In this document: piece by piece, positions 17,625 through 27,128 of the stretch
Layout of the letters: each line of letters begins with the position of its first letter
Position numbering within the stretch: position 1 is the stretch's first letter
NCBI GenBank assembly: GCA_963728895.1
Contig: CAVSLM010000001.1
Span: 248,001-312,000, forward strand
DNA: 64,000 nucleotides
From: CAVSLM01 sp963728895
GTDB taxonomy: Bacteria; Pseudomonadota; Gammaproteobacteria; JBBQDK01
Reading direction: 5' to 3'
Position numbers and translations under genes: made by a program
The notes under the pieces: model-generated
Told to the model about the DNA's origin: nothing
Databases searched by the model: none
Seen by the model: only the letters and a program-made list of their open reading frames with translations

Positions 17625-19790
17625 ATGCGGCTCAGCGAGTTCCAGTACGATCTGCCGGGCGAGCTCGTTGCCCAACACCCCTTACCGGAGCGCAGCCAGA
17701 GCCGGTTGCTGCATTTGCACGCGGGCCGAGTTCAGGATTGTCGTTTCGACGACCTGCCGGAGCTGCTGGAACCCGGCGACCTGCTGGTGTTCAATGACAC
17801 GCGCGTCATTCCGGCCCGCATCTACGGAACCAAGGAGAGCGGAGGACATGTCGAGCTGCTGGTTGAGCGCGTGCTCGATGCCCGGCGCGCATTGGTGCAC
17901 GTGCGCGCCAGTCGTACGCCGCGGCCCGGAACGCGGCTGCGATTGGAGGGCAGTGTTGCGGTGGAGCTCGTTGCACGCCGCGGTGAGCTGCACGAAGCGG
18001 TCTTCAACGCCGACCCGCTCGAGGTGTTGGAGCGCCACGGCCACGTCCCCCTGCCACCGTATATAAAGCGCCCCGACACGGCCGAGGATCGGGATCGCTA
18101 TCAGACCGTATACGCCCGGGCGCCGGGCGCTGTCGCAGCGCCGACCGCGGGGCTGCACTTCGATCGTCCACTCCTCAGCCGTCTGCAGCAGCGCGGTATC
18201 GAAAGCGCGTTCGTAACCCTGCATGTCGGGGCGGGAACTTTTCAGCCGGTGCGCGTCGAAGATCTGGAGCGACACCGCATGCATGCCGAGCGCGTGGAGG
18301 TGGGCGCCGCCGTCTGCGCGCGCGTGGCTGCCGCCCACTCCGGTGGTGCGCGCGTGGTGGCGGTGGGCACCACCGTCGTGCGCAGCCTGGAGACGGCAGC
18401 CGCGGGTGGCGCACTGGCACCGTACGCCGGCGACACCGATCTCTTCATCCGGCCGGGCCACGCGTTTCGCGTCGTGGATGCTGTCATCACCAACTTCCAT
18501 CTTCCCGGGTCCACACTGCTGATGCTGGTGTGTGCCTTTGGCGGTCATGAGGCGGTGCTGAACGCCTACCGGCATGCGGTGCGCGAGCGCTATCGCTTCT
18601 ACAGCTATGGCGACGCCATGCTGCGTTACGCGGGCCGGCGGGCCGTGAACGCCCCACCTGCACGAAGCGCCGCCATGCGGTTCGAGCTGCTGGCCCGCGA
18701 TGGCCGCGCCCGGCGTGGACGCATGCACTTTCCCACGGGTACCGTAGAGACGCCGGCTTTCATGCCTGTCGGTACGTACGCAACGGTCAAGGCCGTGACA
18801 CCCGAGGAGCTGCGCGAGTCGGGCGCGCAGATCATTCTGGCCAATACCTTCCATCTGATGTTGCGTCCCGGTGTGCAGATCGTTGCCGCCCACGGCGATC
18901 TGCACCGGTTCATGCACTGGGATGGGCCGATCCTTACCGATTCCGGTGGCTACCAGGTATTCAGCCTGGGCGGCATGCGCAGGATCACGGAGGAGGGCGT
19001 GGCGTTCCGCTCTCCGGTTGACGGGGCGCAGGTGTTCCTGGATCCGGAGCGCAGCATCGGCGTGCAGCACGCGCTGGGCGCCGACGTGGTGATGGCGTTC
19101 GACGAGTGCACGTCCTATCCCGCGAGCTTGGAGCAGGCGCGGGATTCGATGGAGCGCTCGTTGCGCTGGGCCGAACGCAGCCGGTCGGCGCACGGCGATT
19201 CCTCCGCGGCGTTGTTTGGCATCGTGCAAGGAGGAATGTTCCCGGACCTGCGGGAGCACTCCGCCGCCCGACTGCTCGCGCTTGGCTTCGACGGCTATGC
19301 CGTGGGGGGGCTGTCGGTGGGCGAGCCGAAAGAGGAGCGGCAGCGCATCCTCGTTCAGGTGCTGCCCTTGCTCCCGGAGGAGGCGCCGCGATACCTGATG
19401 GGCGTCGGCACGCCGGAGGATCTGGTGGAGGCGGTACGCTTGGGCGTCGACATGTTCGACTGCGTGCTGCCGACACGCAATGCCCGCAACGGCCATCTGT
19501 TTGTCCGCGGTGGCGTGATCCGGATCCGCAATCGCGCCTATGCCGGCGACTGCCGGCCCCTGGACGAGCGCTGCACTTGTTACACCTGCCGCAACTACAG
19601 CCGGTCCTATTTGCGCCACCTGGACCGCTGCGGCGAGATGCTGGGCGCGCGCCTGAACACGCTGCACAACCTTCACTACTACCAGGAGCTGATGGCGGAG
19701 CTGCGTAAGGCGGTGCGCCAGGGCGAGCTCGAGGTCATGGTCGGCCGCTTTTATGCCGAACGGGAGCAACAGCGCCCACTTGTGTCATAA
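17625..19790 (+). CDS. queA-tgt: Fused S-adenosylmethionine:tRNA ribosyltransferase-isomerase / tRNA-guanine transglycosylase (QueA-Tgt)
   Basis: One 721-residue frame. Residues 1-340 are QueA (MRLSEFQYDLP, LLVFNDTRVIPARIYG, APTAGLHFD, NFHLPGSTLLMLV, FYSYGDAML). Residues from 351 are Tgt (MRFELLARDGRARRGRM, LTDSGGYQVFSLGG, MAFDECTSY, and the zinc site CTCYTC with a later His). A link of about 12 residues (AVNAPPARSAA) joins them. Both act on queuosine at position 34 of tRNA: Tgt inserts preQ1, QueA converts it to epoxyqueuosine. In relatives these are two adjacent genes. One G fewer in the GGCGGGCCG run before 18650 would end queA at a TGA and leave tgt to start at ATG 18675, so the fusion may be an indel artefact. 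The frame extends upstream to 17463, but QueA homology starts at ATG 17625. Confidence 0.88.
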   Translation: MRLSEFQYDLPGELVAQHPLPERSQSRLLHLHAGRVQDCRFDDLPELLEPGDLLVFNDTRVIPARIYGTKESGGHVELLVERVLDARRALVHVRASRTPRPGTRLRLEGSVAVELVARRGELHEAVFNADPLEVLERHGHVPLPPYIKRPDTAEDRDRYQTVYARAPGAVAAPTAGLHFDRPLLSRLQQRGIESAFVTLHVGAGTFQPVRVEDLERHRMHAERVEVGAAVCARVAAAHSGGARVVAVGTTVVRSLETAAAGGALAPYAGDTDLFIRPGHAFRVVDAVITNFHLPGSTLLMLVCAFGGHEAVLNAYRHAVRERYRFYSYGDAMLRYAGRRAVNAPPARSAAMRFELLARDGRARRGRMHFPTGTVETPAFMPVGTYATVKAVTPEELRESGAQIILANTFHLMLRPGVQIVAAHGDLHRFMHWDGPILTDSGGYQVFSLGGMRRITEEGVAFRSPVDGAQVFLDPERSIGVQHALGADVVMAFDECTSYPASLEQARDSMERSLRWAERSRSAHGDSSAALFGIVQGGMFPDLREHSAARLLALGFDGYAVGGLSVGEPKEERQRILVQVLPLLPEEAPRYLMGVGTPEDLVEAVRLGVDMFDCVLPTRNARNGHLFVRGGVIRIRNRAYAGDCRPLDERCTCYTCRNYSRSYLRHLDRCGEMLGARLNTLHNLHYYQELMAELRKAVRQGELEVMVGRFYAEREQQRPLVS

Positions 19791-20036
19791 TACCGCGCCG
19801 GTCGCGACTCGCTTGAGCCGGCCGCTTCGAGGCGACGGGGCGGATCAGCCACGCTGGTAGGCGGTCCGAGTAATCGTGACGTTACTGCGGCGGCGGGAAT
19901 TCGCTCCATGTTTCCGGTCTTTTCGTTACATAGCGACTACTACTATGCTGCTGAAAAGATCGAAAATCCGTCCTCGATTGATTTTGGTTCCTTGCCCAAC
20001 CACACCAGCCTTTGATCGGAACAAGAAGGACGCTTT

Positions 20037-20366
20037 ATGAGCTTTTTCGTCTCCGACGCCTGGGCCCAGGCGGCGCCTGCCAGCGAGGCGAGCCCGATCC
20101 TGAGCTTCGCACCGCTCATTCTGATTTTCGTAGTGTTCTACTTCATGCTGATCCGACCCCAGACCAAGCGCGCCCGCGAACACAAGAAGATGGTCGAGAC
20201 CCTCTCCAAGGGCGACGAGGTCGTGACCAACGGCGGCGTGCTCGGACGCATCAGTGAAGTGGGTGAGAACTTCGTGGCGCTCGAGGTGGCCGAAGGCGTG
20301 CAGATCAAAGTGCAGAAACAGTCGGTCGCCAGCGTGATGCCCAAGGGCACTGCCAAGAGCCTCTGA
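20037..20366 (+). CDS. yajC: Preprotein translocase subunit YajC
   Basis: 109 aa. One membrane segment (LSFAPLILIFVVFYFMLI), then the family block RPQTKRAREHKKMVETL and GDEVVTNGGVLGRI. YajC associates with SecDF at the Sec translocon. AAGGA stands 6 bases before ATG 20037. A 246-base gap separates it from tgt; it includes an AT-richer stretch (19910-19990) that may hold a promoter, though I cannot pick convincing boxes. First gene of yajC-secD-secF. Confidence 0.97.
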   Translation: MSFFVSDAWAQAAPASEASPILSFAPLILIFVVFYFMLIRPQTKRAREHKKMVETLSKGDEVVTNGGVLGRISEVGENFVALEVAEGVQIKVQKQSVASVMPKGTAKSL

Positions 20367-20411
20367 TCGGGTTCTGCAGCCACTTTCCAGAGTCACACAC
20401 GACCGAGCACC

Positions 20412-22262
20412 ATGAACCAGTATCCGTTGTGGAAGTACCTGCTGATCCTCGTCGTGGTTCTGATCGGCGCGATTTACGCGCTGCCGAACCTCTACGGCGA
20501 AGACCCCGCCTTGCAGATTTCCTCCACGCGCGGCGCCGTGCTCGACGCCGCGACGGAGGAGAAGGTGGTGGGCGTCATCAACGAGGCGCGGATTCCCTAC
20601 AAGTCCGCTCATCTCAGCCAGGGCCGCCTGCTGGTGCGCTTCCGAGGGACCGAAGGCCAGCTCAAGGCGATGGATCTCATCCAGCAGAAGCTGGGCGAGG
20701 ATTATGTGGTGGCGCTCAATCTTGCACCGGCAACACCGGGGTGGCTGATCGCCATGAACGCGCTGCCCATGTACCTGGGACTGGACCTGCGGGGAGGCGT
20801 GCACTTCCTGCTGCAAGTCGACATGCAGGCCGCGATCGACCAGGCCCAGGAACGCTATGTGAGCGACCTGCGCACCCTGCTGCGCGACTCCAAGGTGCGC
20901 TACGTGAGCATCGTGCAGGATCACGGCATCAAGATACGCTTTCGCGATGCAGAGGAACGTGCGAACGCGCAGCGCGTCATCGGGAAAGAGTACCCCAGCC
21001 TCCAGCTCGAGGAACAGGACGCTCCCGACGGCATCTATCTGCTTGCCAGGATGGGCGATGCCGAGCAGCGCGACACGCGTAAATTCGCATTGCAGCAGAA
21101 CATCGTCACGCTGCGCAATCGTGTCAACGAGCTGGGCGTTGCAGAGCCCGTAATCCAGCAGCAGGGAGAGGATCGCGTCGTCGTGCAGCTCCCGGGCGTG
21201 CAGGACACTGCCCGCGCCAAGGAAATCCTCGGCGCAACGGCGACACTCGAGTACCGCATGGTCGATACTGAGCACAGTGTGCAGGACGCTGTGGCCGGCC
21301 ATGTGCCCGCCGGCTCCCGACTCTACTACGACCGCAAGGGCGTTCCGATCCTGCTCGACAAGCGCGTCATCGTCACGGGCGACCAGATCACCAATGCCTC
21401 TTCAGGCATCGACCAGCAGAGCGGGCAGCCTGCGGTCTTTGTAAGTCTTGATGCCAAGGGCGCCAGAAAGATGGGCGAAACCACGCGCGAGAACATCGGC
21501 AAGCCCATGGCTGTGGTATACATCGAAAACAAGCCCGTCACCCGCAAGGTTGGCGGGAAGACCGTCAAGACCACCAAGCGCGTGGAGGAGGTCATCAACG
21601 TTGCGGTGATCCGCGACGCTTTCAGCAATCGCTTCCAGACCACCGGCCTGGACAGCATGGAGGAAGCGCACAACCTAGCACTGCTGCTGCGCGCCGGGGC
21701 CCTCGCCGCGCCCATTGAGATCATCGAAGAACGCACCGTGGGCCCGAGTCTCGGGCAGGAGAACATCGACCAGGGCTTCGATGCAGCCGTGATTGGCTTC
21801 GTCGTGGTCGTGATATTCATGGCAGTGTATTACCAGATTTTCGGACTGGTGGCGGATCTGGCGCTCGCCGTCAACCTGATTCTGATCGTCGCCATCATGT
21901 CCATGCTGCAGGCCACGCTCACCCTGCCGGGTATCGCCGGCATTGTCCTTACGTTGGGCATGGCGGTGGATGCAAACGTGCTGATCTTCGAGCGCATCCG
22001 CGAGGAGCTGCGCAGCGGTAACACGCCCCAGGCGAGTATCCACGCCGGATACGAGAAGGCGTTTTCCACCATCGCCGATGCCAATATCACCACCTTGATT
22101 GCAGCCGTGGTGCTGTTCGGTCTCGGCACCGGTCCGGTGAAGGGTTTCGCCGTGACGCTTTCGATCGGTATCCTGACCTCCATGTTCACGGCCATCATGG
22201 GCTCACGCGCCGTTGTCAATCTGCTCTACGGCGGGCGTCGCCTGAAGTCGCTGCCCATTTGA
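20412..22262 (+). CDS. secD: Protein translocase subunit SecD
   Basis: 616 aa, normal for proteobacterial SecD. N-terminal membrane segment (LWKYLLILVVVLIGAIYALPNLYG), a large periplasmic part with YLGLDLRGGVHFLLQVD, then five membrane segments with the RND-type GMAVDANVLIFERIREELRSG motif near residue 520. Uses the proton gradient to pull proteins out of the Sec channel. 45 bases after yajC, 35 before secF. Confidence 0.98.
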   Translation: MNQYPLWKYLLILVVVLIGAIYALPNLYGEDPALQISSTRGAVLDAATEEKVVGVINEARIPYKSAHLSQGRLLVRFRGTEGQLKAMDLIQQKLGEDYVVALNLAPATPGWLIAMNALPMYLGLDLRGGVHFLLQVDMQAAIDQAQERYVSDLRTLLRDSKVRYVSIVQDHGIKIRFRDAEERANAQRVIGKEYPSLQLEEQDAPDGIYLLARMGDAEQRDTRKFALQQNIVTLRNRVNELGVAEPVIQQQGEDRVVVQLPGVQDTARAKEILGATATLEYRMVDTEHSVQDAVAGHVPAGSRLYYDRKGVPILLDKRVIVTGDQITNASSGIDQQSGQPAVFVSLDAKGARKMGETTRENIGKPMAVVYIENKPVTRKVGGKTVKTTKRVEEVINVAVIRDAFSNRFQTTGLDSMEEAHNLALLLRAGALAAPIEIIEERTVGPSLGQENIDQGFDAAVIGFVVVVIFMAVYYQIFGLVADLALAVNLILIVAIMSMLQATLTLPGIAGIVLTLGMAVDANVLIFERIREELRSGNTPQASIHAGYEKAFSTIADANITTLIAAVVLFGLGTGPVKGFAVTLSIGILTSMFTAIMGSRAVVNLLYGGRRLKSLPI

Positions 22263-22297
22263 ATCCCTACCGCAAGCTCTAGCAGAACGGGTCAACG

Positions 22298-23236
22298 ATG
22301 GAATTGTTCAGACGCGCCACTCACATCGACTTCATGGGCAAACGTGTGCCGATGGCGATCATGTCGGTGGTGCTGATCCTGATTTCGGTAGTCTCGCTTT
22401 CCAGCCGCTGGCTGAACCTGGGGCTGGACTTCACAGGTGGAACGTTGATCGAGGTCCACTATCCGGTCCCGGTAGACCTGAATGTCGTGCGCCAGGCGTT
22501 GGGGAAGAGCGACTTCCAGGACGCGGTGGTCCAGCACTTCGGGACTTCCCGGGACATCCTGGTCCGGCTCGGTCCGCGCGCGGGGCAAAGCAGTGCCCAG
22601 CTCAGCTCGCGTGTCATGGACGTCCTGGAGAAGGCATCCGACGAGCACCCGGAAATGCGCCGCGTCGAGTACGTGGGCTCACAGGTAGGCAACGAGCTCA
22701 CCGAACAGGGTGCTCTGGCCATGCTTTATGCGCTGATCGGTATCCTCGTCTACGTTGCGGTGCGCTTCGAGTGGCGCTTCGCCCTGGGCGCGGTGCTCGC
22801 CACGGTGCATGACACCATTTTTACCCTCGGTGCATTCTCGCTGTTCCAGATCGAGTTCGATCTGACGGTGCTGGCAGCGGTACTTGCGGTGATCGGCTAC
22901 TCGCTGAACGACACCATCGTCGTGTTCGATCGCATTCGGGAGAACTTCCGCCGGATGCGCAAGGGGACCCCCGTGGAGATCATGAACTCGGCCATCAACC
23001 AGACGCTGTCGCGCACCATCATGACCAGCGGAACCACGCTGCTGGTGGTTCTTGCACTGTTCTTTATCGGCGGGCAGGTTATTCATGACTTCGCGCTTGC
23101 ATTGATCATTGGCATCGTGATCGGAACATTCTCGTCCATCTACGTGGCGAGCCCGCTGGCGCTTTGGCTGAAGGTGAGCAAGGCCGACCTGGTACCGGCG
23201 CGCAAAGGCGCTGCAGAAGGCGACCTGAGGCCCTGA
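22298..23236 (+). CDS. secF: Protein translocase subunit SecF
   Basis: 312 aa. N-terminal membrane helix, the short periplasmic motif LGLDFTGGTLIEV, and the membrane block GYSLNDTIVVFDRIRENFRR typical of SecF, with six membrane segments in all. Partner of SecD. Last gene of the unit; convergent with pilU 24 bases on. Confidence 0.98.
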   Translation: MELFRRATHIDFMGKRVPMAIMSVVLILISVVSLSSRWLNLGLDFTGGTLIEVHYPVPVDLNVVRQALGKSDFQDAVVQHFGTSRDILVRLGPRAGQSSAQLSSRVMDVLEKASDEHPEMRRVEYVGSQVGNELTEQGALAMLYALIGILVYVAVRFEWRFALGAVLATVHDTIFTLGAFSLFQIEFDLTVLAAVLAVIGYSLNDTIVVFDRIRENFRRMRKGTPVEIMNSAINQTLSRTIMTSGTTLLVVLALFFIGGQVIHDFALALIIGIVIGTFSSIYVASPLALWLKVSKADLVPARKGAAEGDLRP

Positions 23237-23260
23237 GGGGCAGCAGATGCGGAGCGTCGG

Positions 23261-24340
23261 CTAGAAAGCCATGCCGTCCTGTGCAGCGAGCTTCATCCGC
23301 AATCGCAGGTTGCTGACCGAGTCCGCGTACTCGAGGGCGGTGTCGGCACTGATGACGCTCTGTTCGAACAGGTAGAAGAGGCACTGATCGAAACTGAGCA
23401 TGCCGCTGTGGCCGCCCTTCTCCATGGCTTCCCTCAGCTTTTCAAATTCGCCTTTTCGGATGATTTCGCTGACACGCGGCGAATGCAGCAGCAACTCGTA
23501 AGCAGCGGTGCGCCGCTCCTCGAGCGTGACCACCAGCCGCTGGGAAAGCACCGCCCGCACGTTCTGCGCCAGACTGATCAGCACCTGCTCGCGTTCGTCT
23601 TCCTTGAACAGGTTGATGATGCGGTCGAAGGCCTGACTCGCGTTGTTGGCGTGAAGCGTGCTCAGGCACAGATGACCCGTGTCCGCGAACTCGATGGCGC
23701 GTTCCATTGTCTCGCGGTCGCGGATCTCACCGATCACCAGCACGTCGGGCGACTGGCGTAGCGCATTCACCAGCGCTTGGGAGTAGGAGTGGGTATCGAC
23801 GCCGATCTCGCGCTGGTTGACCATGCATTCGCGATGCGGAAGCAGGTACTCGATCGGATCCTCGATGGTGATGATGTGGCCCAGGTCGTTGTGGCTACGA
23901 TACTCGATCATGGCCGCGAGGGTAGTGGACTTGCCGGAGCCACAGGCACCGACGAACAGCACCAGACCGCGTTTCAACATTGCGATCTCGCCCAGCAGGT
24001 CGGGCAGGCCGAGGGCTGCGAACCCCGGCACTTCGGGTGGAATGGCGCGAATCGCCATGGCAATGTCGCCGCGCTGGCGGAAGAAGTTGATGCGAAAGCG
24101 CCCGAGGTCGGCGAACGAGCAGCCGATGTTGAGCTCGAGCCGCTCCTCGAACGCGCGCATCTGGCCGTCGGCGAGCACCTGCCGCGCAAGATCCTGCATC
24201 TGCCGGCCGGTCATCTGCTCACCGCGGCGCGGCGCCAGCTTCCCTTGAATACGGAAGGCCGGTTGCGTACCGCTGCTCAGCAGGAGGTCGGTTGCGCCGA
24301 GCTGGCGCGTGCGCGACATCAGTTCGTATAGCAGGTCCAT
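23261..24340 (-). CDS. pilU: Type IV pilus retraction ATPase, PilU type
   Basis: 359 aa from ATG 24340 (the frame extends to a TTG at 24370). Walker A is GACGSGKSTT, Walker B region VLVIGEIRDRETME, with the Asp box ITIEDPIEYL and His box HLCLSTLHANNA of secretion ATPases. PilU is preferred over PilT because of the GAC lead-in to Walker A and the long C-terminal tail; that is a judgement from family knowledge. pilT is not next door here, though the two are often neighbours. Confidence 0.88.
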   Translation of the reverse strand: MDLLYELMSRTRQLGATDLLLSSGTQPAFRIQGKLAPRRGEQMTGRQMQDLARQVLADGQMRAFEERLELNIGCSFADLGRFRINFFRQRGDIAMAIRAIPPEVPGFAALGLPDLLGEIAMLKRGLVLFVGACGSGKSTTLAAMIEYRSHNDLGHIITIEDPIEYLLPHRECMVNQREIGVDTHSYSQALVNALRQSPDVLVIGEIRDRETMERAIEFADTGHLCLSTLHANNASQAFDRIINLFKEDEREQVLISLAQNVRAVLSQRLVVTLEERRTAAYELLLHSPRVSEIIRKGEFEKLREAMEKGGHSGMLSFDQCLFYLFEQSVISADTALEYADSVSNLRLRMKLAAQDGMAF

Positions 24341-24580
24341 GGTCTCGCCGTGCCGTTGTGCCGCCGCCAAGTTCCGAGGGTTTCTGCCACGACCGCATGC
24401 AGATGTCGGTAACGCACCCGCCGTAGTTTGCGTGCACTCAGTTTGTGTGTTGCGCCAGGGGCGAAAGCGCGAGCGACACTAAGCGTAATCGAAGGCACCC
24501 GTTGACCACAATGGGCACGCCGCCCGCAGGGAATTATCGCGGGCGAGCGCTGTTCGGGGGTACGCAAGGAAGTGAAGAGT

Positions 24581-24847
24581 TCAATACCGGCGGCGCTGCC
24601 GCAGGCGACTGCGATAGACGCCGAGATCCACGACTTCGGCACCGCTCGGGATCTGGTTCTGCGTTGCAATCTCCGTTTCGCCGGCCGATTGTCCAGGCCG
24701 CTCGATGGAAAGAACGGAGAAGCTGCGTGGGTCCGCCTGGTATCCGGCCACGCAGGCCAGGTCCTCCAGCCCGCACAGCACATCGCGCATCACGACTTCC
24801 AGTGCCTTGCTGCCGAGGACTCTTTCGTCTGCCGCATTACCGCTCAT
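24581..24847 (-). CDS. Small conserved-looking hypothetical protein (88 aa)
   Basis: Not recognised. ATG 24847 has AGGAG 5 bases upstream, the best ribosome site in this neighbourhood, and lies in line with suhB upstream and pilU downstream. The product is acidic at the N-terminus (ALEVVMRDVLCGLEDLACVA), has a middle SFSVLSIERPGQSAGETEIA and a basic tail (YRSRLRQRRRY). No signal peptide or membrane segment. The 240 bases between it and pilU hold no feature I can support. Confidence 0.55.
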   Translation of the reverse strand: MSGNAADERVLGSKALEVVMRDVLCGLEDLACVAGYQADPRSFSVLSIERPGQSAGETEIATQNQIPSGAEVVDLGVYRSRLRQRRRY

Positions 24848-24988
24848 GCTGCTCCTGATGCGCACAGCGCGCTGCACCGCGATGACGCTGCTGTTTCGGT
24901 GGCGGGAGGGGAAACTTGAGACCCACGGTCTGCCCGACGTCGCTGCAATGCGCCGCAGCGCGCGCTGCGAGCACGTGGGTCCGGGTGC

Positions 24989-25786
24989 TCAGCGCGCGAG
25001 GGCGGGGTTGAGGTGAGGCTCAATGGCCTTGAGCAGGGCGGCGTATACTTTCGGTGTACCGCAGACCAGGTTGCCGCTCTCGAGATAGCGGGTGTCGCCA
25101 TCGAGCTCACCGACCATGCCGCCCGCTTCCTGGATCAGCAGCACGCCAGCGGCCATGTCCCATTCGCTCAGGCCGATTTCCCAGAAGCCGTCCAGTCGTC
25201 CCGCCGCCACGTAGGCGAGATCCAGGCACGCTGCCCCGGCACGCCGCACGCCGGCGGTCCCGAGCAGCAGATCCTTGAACATGGCGAGGTAGGCGTCGAT
25301 GTGCTGGTGGATCTTGAACGGAAAGCCTGTGCCCAGCAGTGCGCCGTCGAGGCCGTTCTGACGACTGACGCGAATGCGGCGTTCGTTGAGCAGGGCGCCA
25401 CGGCCGCGGCTGGCGGTAAACAGCTCCTGCCGCAGCGGATCGTAGACCACACCCTGATCCAGTCGCCCGCGATGCTTGAGCGCGATGGAAACGCCGAATT
25501 GAGGAAACCCATGCAGGAAATTGGTGGTGCCGTCGAGTGGATCGATGACCCAGACGTGCTCGTCGCCGGGCTTGGCGCCGCTTTCCTCGGCGAGAATGCC
25601 ATGGTTCGGGTAGGCCTTGCGCAGGACCTGGATGATCTCGCGTTCCGCCAGCCGATCCACTTCGGACACGAAGTCATTGCGGTGCTTTGCAGTAACCGTA
25701 AGGGTATCCAGGCGGTCAAGGTGACGCACGATGACGTTGCCGGCGACACGTGCCGCGCGTACGGCGATATTGAGCATGGGATGCAT
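24989..25786 (-). CDS. suhB: Inositol-1-monophosphatase family protein (SuhB)
   Basis: 265 aa. The metal-binding and catalytic motifs of the family are present: ILAEESG (motif 1), DPLDGTTNFLHGFP (motif 2) and LSEWDMAAGVLLIQEAGG (motif 3). SuhB hydrolyses inositol-1-phosphate in vitro; in E. coli it also joins the rRNA antitermination complex. Only the phosphatase motifs can be seen here. Expressed leftward, 93 bases after psd. Confidence 0.96.
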   Translation of the reverse strand: MHPMLNIAVRAARVAGNVIVRHLDRLDTLTVTAKHRNDFVSEVDRLAEREIIQVLRKAYPNHGILAEESGAKPGDEHVWVIDPLDGTTNFLHGFPQFGVSIALKHRGRLDQGVVYDPLRQELFTASRGRGALLNERRIRVSRQNGLDGALLGTGFPFKIHQHIDAYLAMFKDLLLGTAGVRRAGAACLDLAYVAAGRLDGFWEIGLSEWDMAAGVLLIQEAGGMVGELDGDTRYLESGNLVCGTPKVYAALLKAIEPHLNPALAR

Positions 25787-25879
25787 GGCAGAACTCTATG
25801 GAATGAGGCAACGTCCCTCTTTTGGACGCGAGAGCATAGCAGACAACACGCATTGCGCCAGACCGAGGTCGGCTGAACC

Positions 25880-26776
25880 TCAGCGGCACCGCTCGATGGC
25901 CATCCCGAGACGGCGCCCGACGCGGACCATGGCTCCAGGCTCGAGCACCGGGTCCCAGGCGACGCGGTGCCTGCCGAACAGCAGGATTACTGTGGAACCC
26001 ATGTTGAAGCGACCGACCTCCGCCCCCCGCGCGAGCGCCCGCGTGCCCTCCGGGTAGCGCCACACGCGCGGCGCCCGGCCGTGCGGCGGCGTGATGGTGC
26101 CTGCCCAGACCGTCTCGATGCTGCCGACGAAGAACGCCCCGACCAGCACCAGCTGCATCGGTCCCAAATCCGTCTGGAACCCGCAGAGCACACGTTCGTT
26201 GCGTGCGAACAGTCCGGGTACCGCACGCGTCGTGTGTGGCCCGACGCTGAACAGGCGACCGGGCACATAAACCATCTCGCGCAACTCTCCCGCGATCGGC
26301 ATGTGCACGCGATGATAGTCGCGCGGCGACAGATAGAGGTTTGCAAAGCTTCCATCCAGAAAGGGTGCGGCGCGCGAGGCATCACCCCCCATCAGGTCCT
26401 GCACCGAGTAGTCGCGGCCCTTGGCCTGCACGATCCGCCCTTTCCGCAGGTTCCCGATCTGACCTACAAACCCATCGACCGGGCAGGCGACCGCCGTCGG
26501 TTCCGCACATAGCGGGCGCGCGCCCGGACGCAGCGCCCTGGTAAAGAAACTGTTGAAGTCCGTGAAATCCTGCGGCTGCTGGTGCACCGCATCGGAAAGG
26601 TCGACGCGGTAGTGCCGTATGAACATGCGGATCAGCAGGTTCTTCCAGGCCTGGCTGCGCGACCGCGTGGCACGATGCATCAACGCCGCCGCCGCGCGTG
26701 CCGGCAGAATCCAGGTGGGCAGGCTTTTCAGGTAATCCCGAAGGGTGGCGCCGGAGCGCGGTGCGGGGCTCGTCAT
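25880..26776 (-). CDS. psd: Phosphatidylserine decarboxylase proenzyme
   Basis: About 298 aa from ATG 26776, with AAAGG upstream; the frame extends to 26896. Makes phosphatidylethanolamine at the inner membrane. Proenzyme features: DGFVGQIG, the YLSPRDYHRVHMP block with the conserved His, and the self-cleavage site FNMGSTVILLF, where the Ser becomes the pyruvoyl group. The usual tetrad is LGST; here it is MGST, with the Gly-Ser-Thr core intact, so activity is expected. Confidence 0.95.
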   Translation of the reverse strand: MTSPAPRSGATLRDYLKSLPTWILPARAAAALMHRATRSRSQAWKNLLIRMFIRHYRVDLSDAVHQQPQDFTDFNSFFTRALRPGARPLCAEPTAVACPVDGFVGQIGNLRKGRIVQAKGRDYSVQDLMGGDASRAAPFLDGSFANLYLSPRDYHRVHMPIAGELREMVYVPGRLFSVGPHTTRAVPGLFARNERVLCGFQTDLGPMQLVLVGAFFVGSIETVWAGTITPPHGRAPRVWRYPEGTRALARGAEVGRFNMGSTVILLFGRHRVAWDPVLEPGAMVRVGRRLGMAIERCR

Positions 26777-27128
26777 GGACCTTTGCGCAAGTCCCCCTCG
26801 GCGCGCGTTCGACTCGCCCGGTACTGCGAGCCGATTGGGGCGGGGTCTCGAGGCGCCCGGATTTCGCGCTGCACGCGCCCACGTGCAGTCCCCCACGCAC
26901 TGGCGCAGCGCCTCACCGGGCCGGTCCGTAGTGCTCTCTCAAGGCGATGTAACCCGCCGCGATTCCCCCGGCCTGGTGGGCGGGGAAAAGATGGCATTGA
27001 GCCCGGTACTGCGCAGCTCCTGACCGCGGCGGCTGACATTGGGCCATTATCCCACAGCCGGTCCAGTGTCACATCCGCCGCCAGGGCTCGATCGGATATG
27101 ATGGCGTTCGTAGACACGGGGACGCGCG

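Noticed and set aside
17682..19769. Leftward frame of 695 codons
   Set aside because: Antisense of queA-tgt, with His/Gln-rich noise composition.
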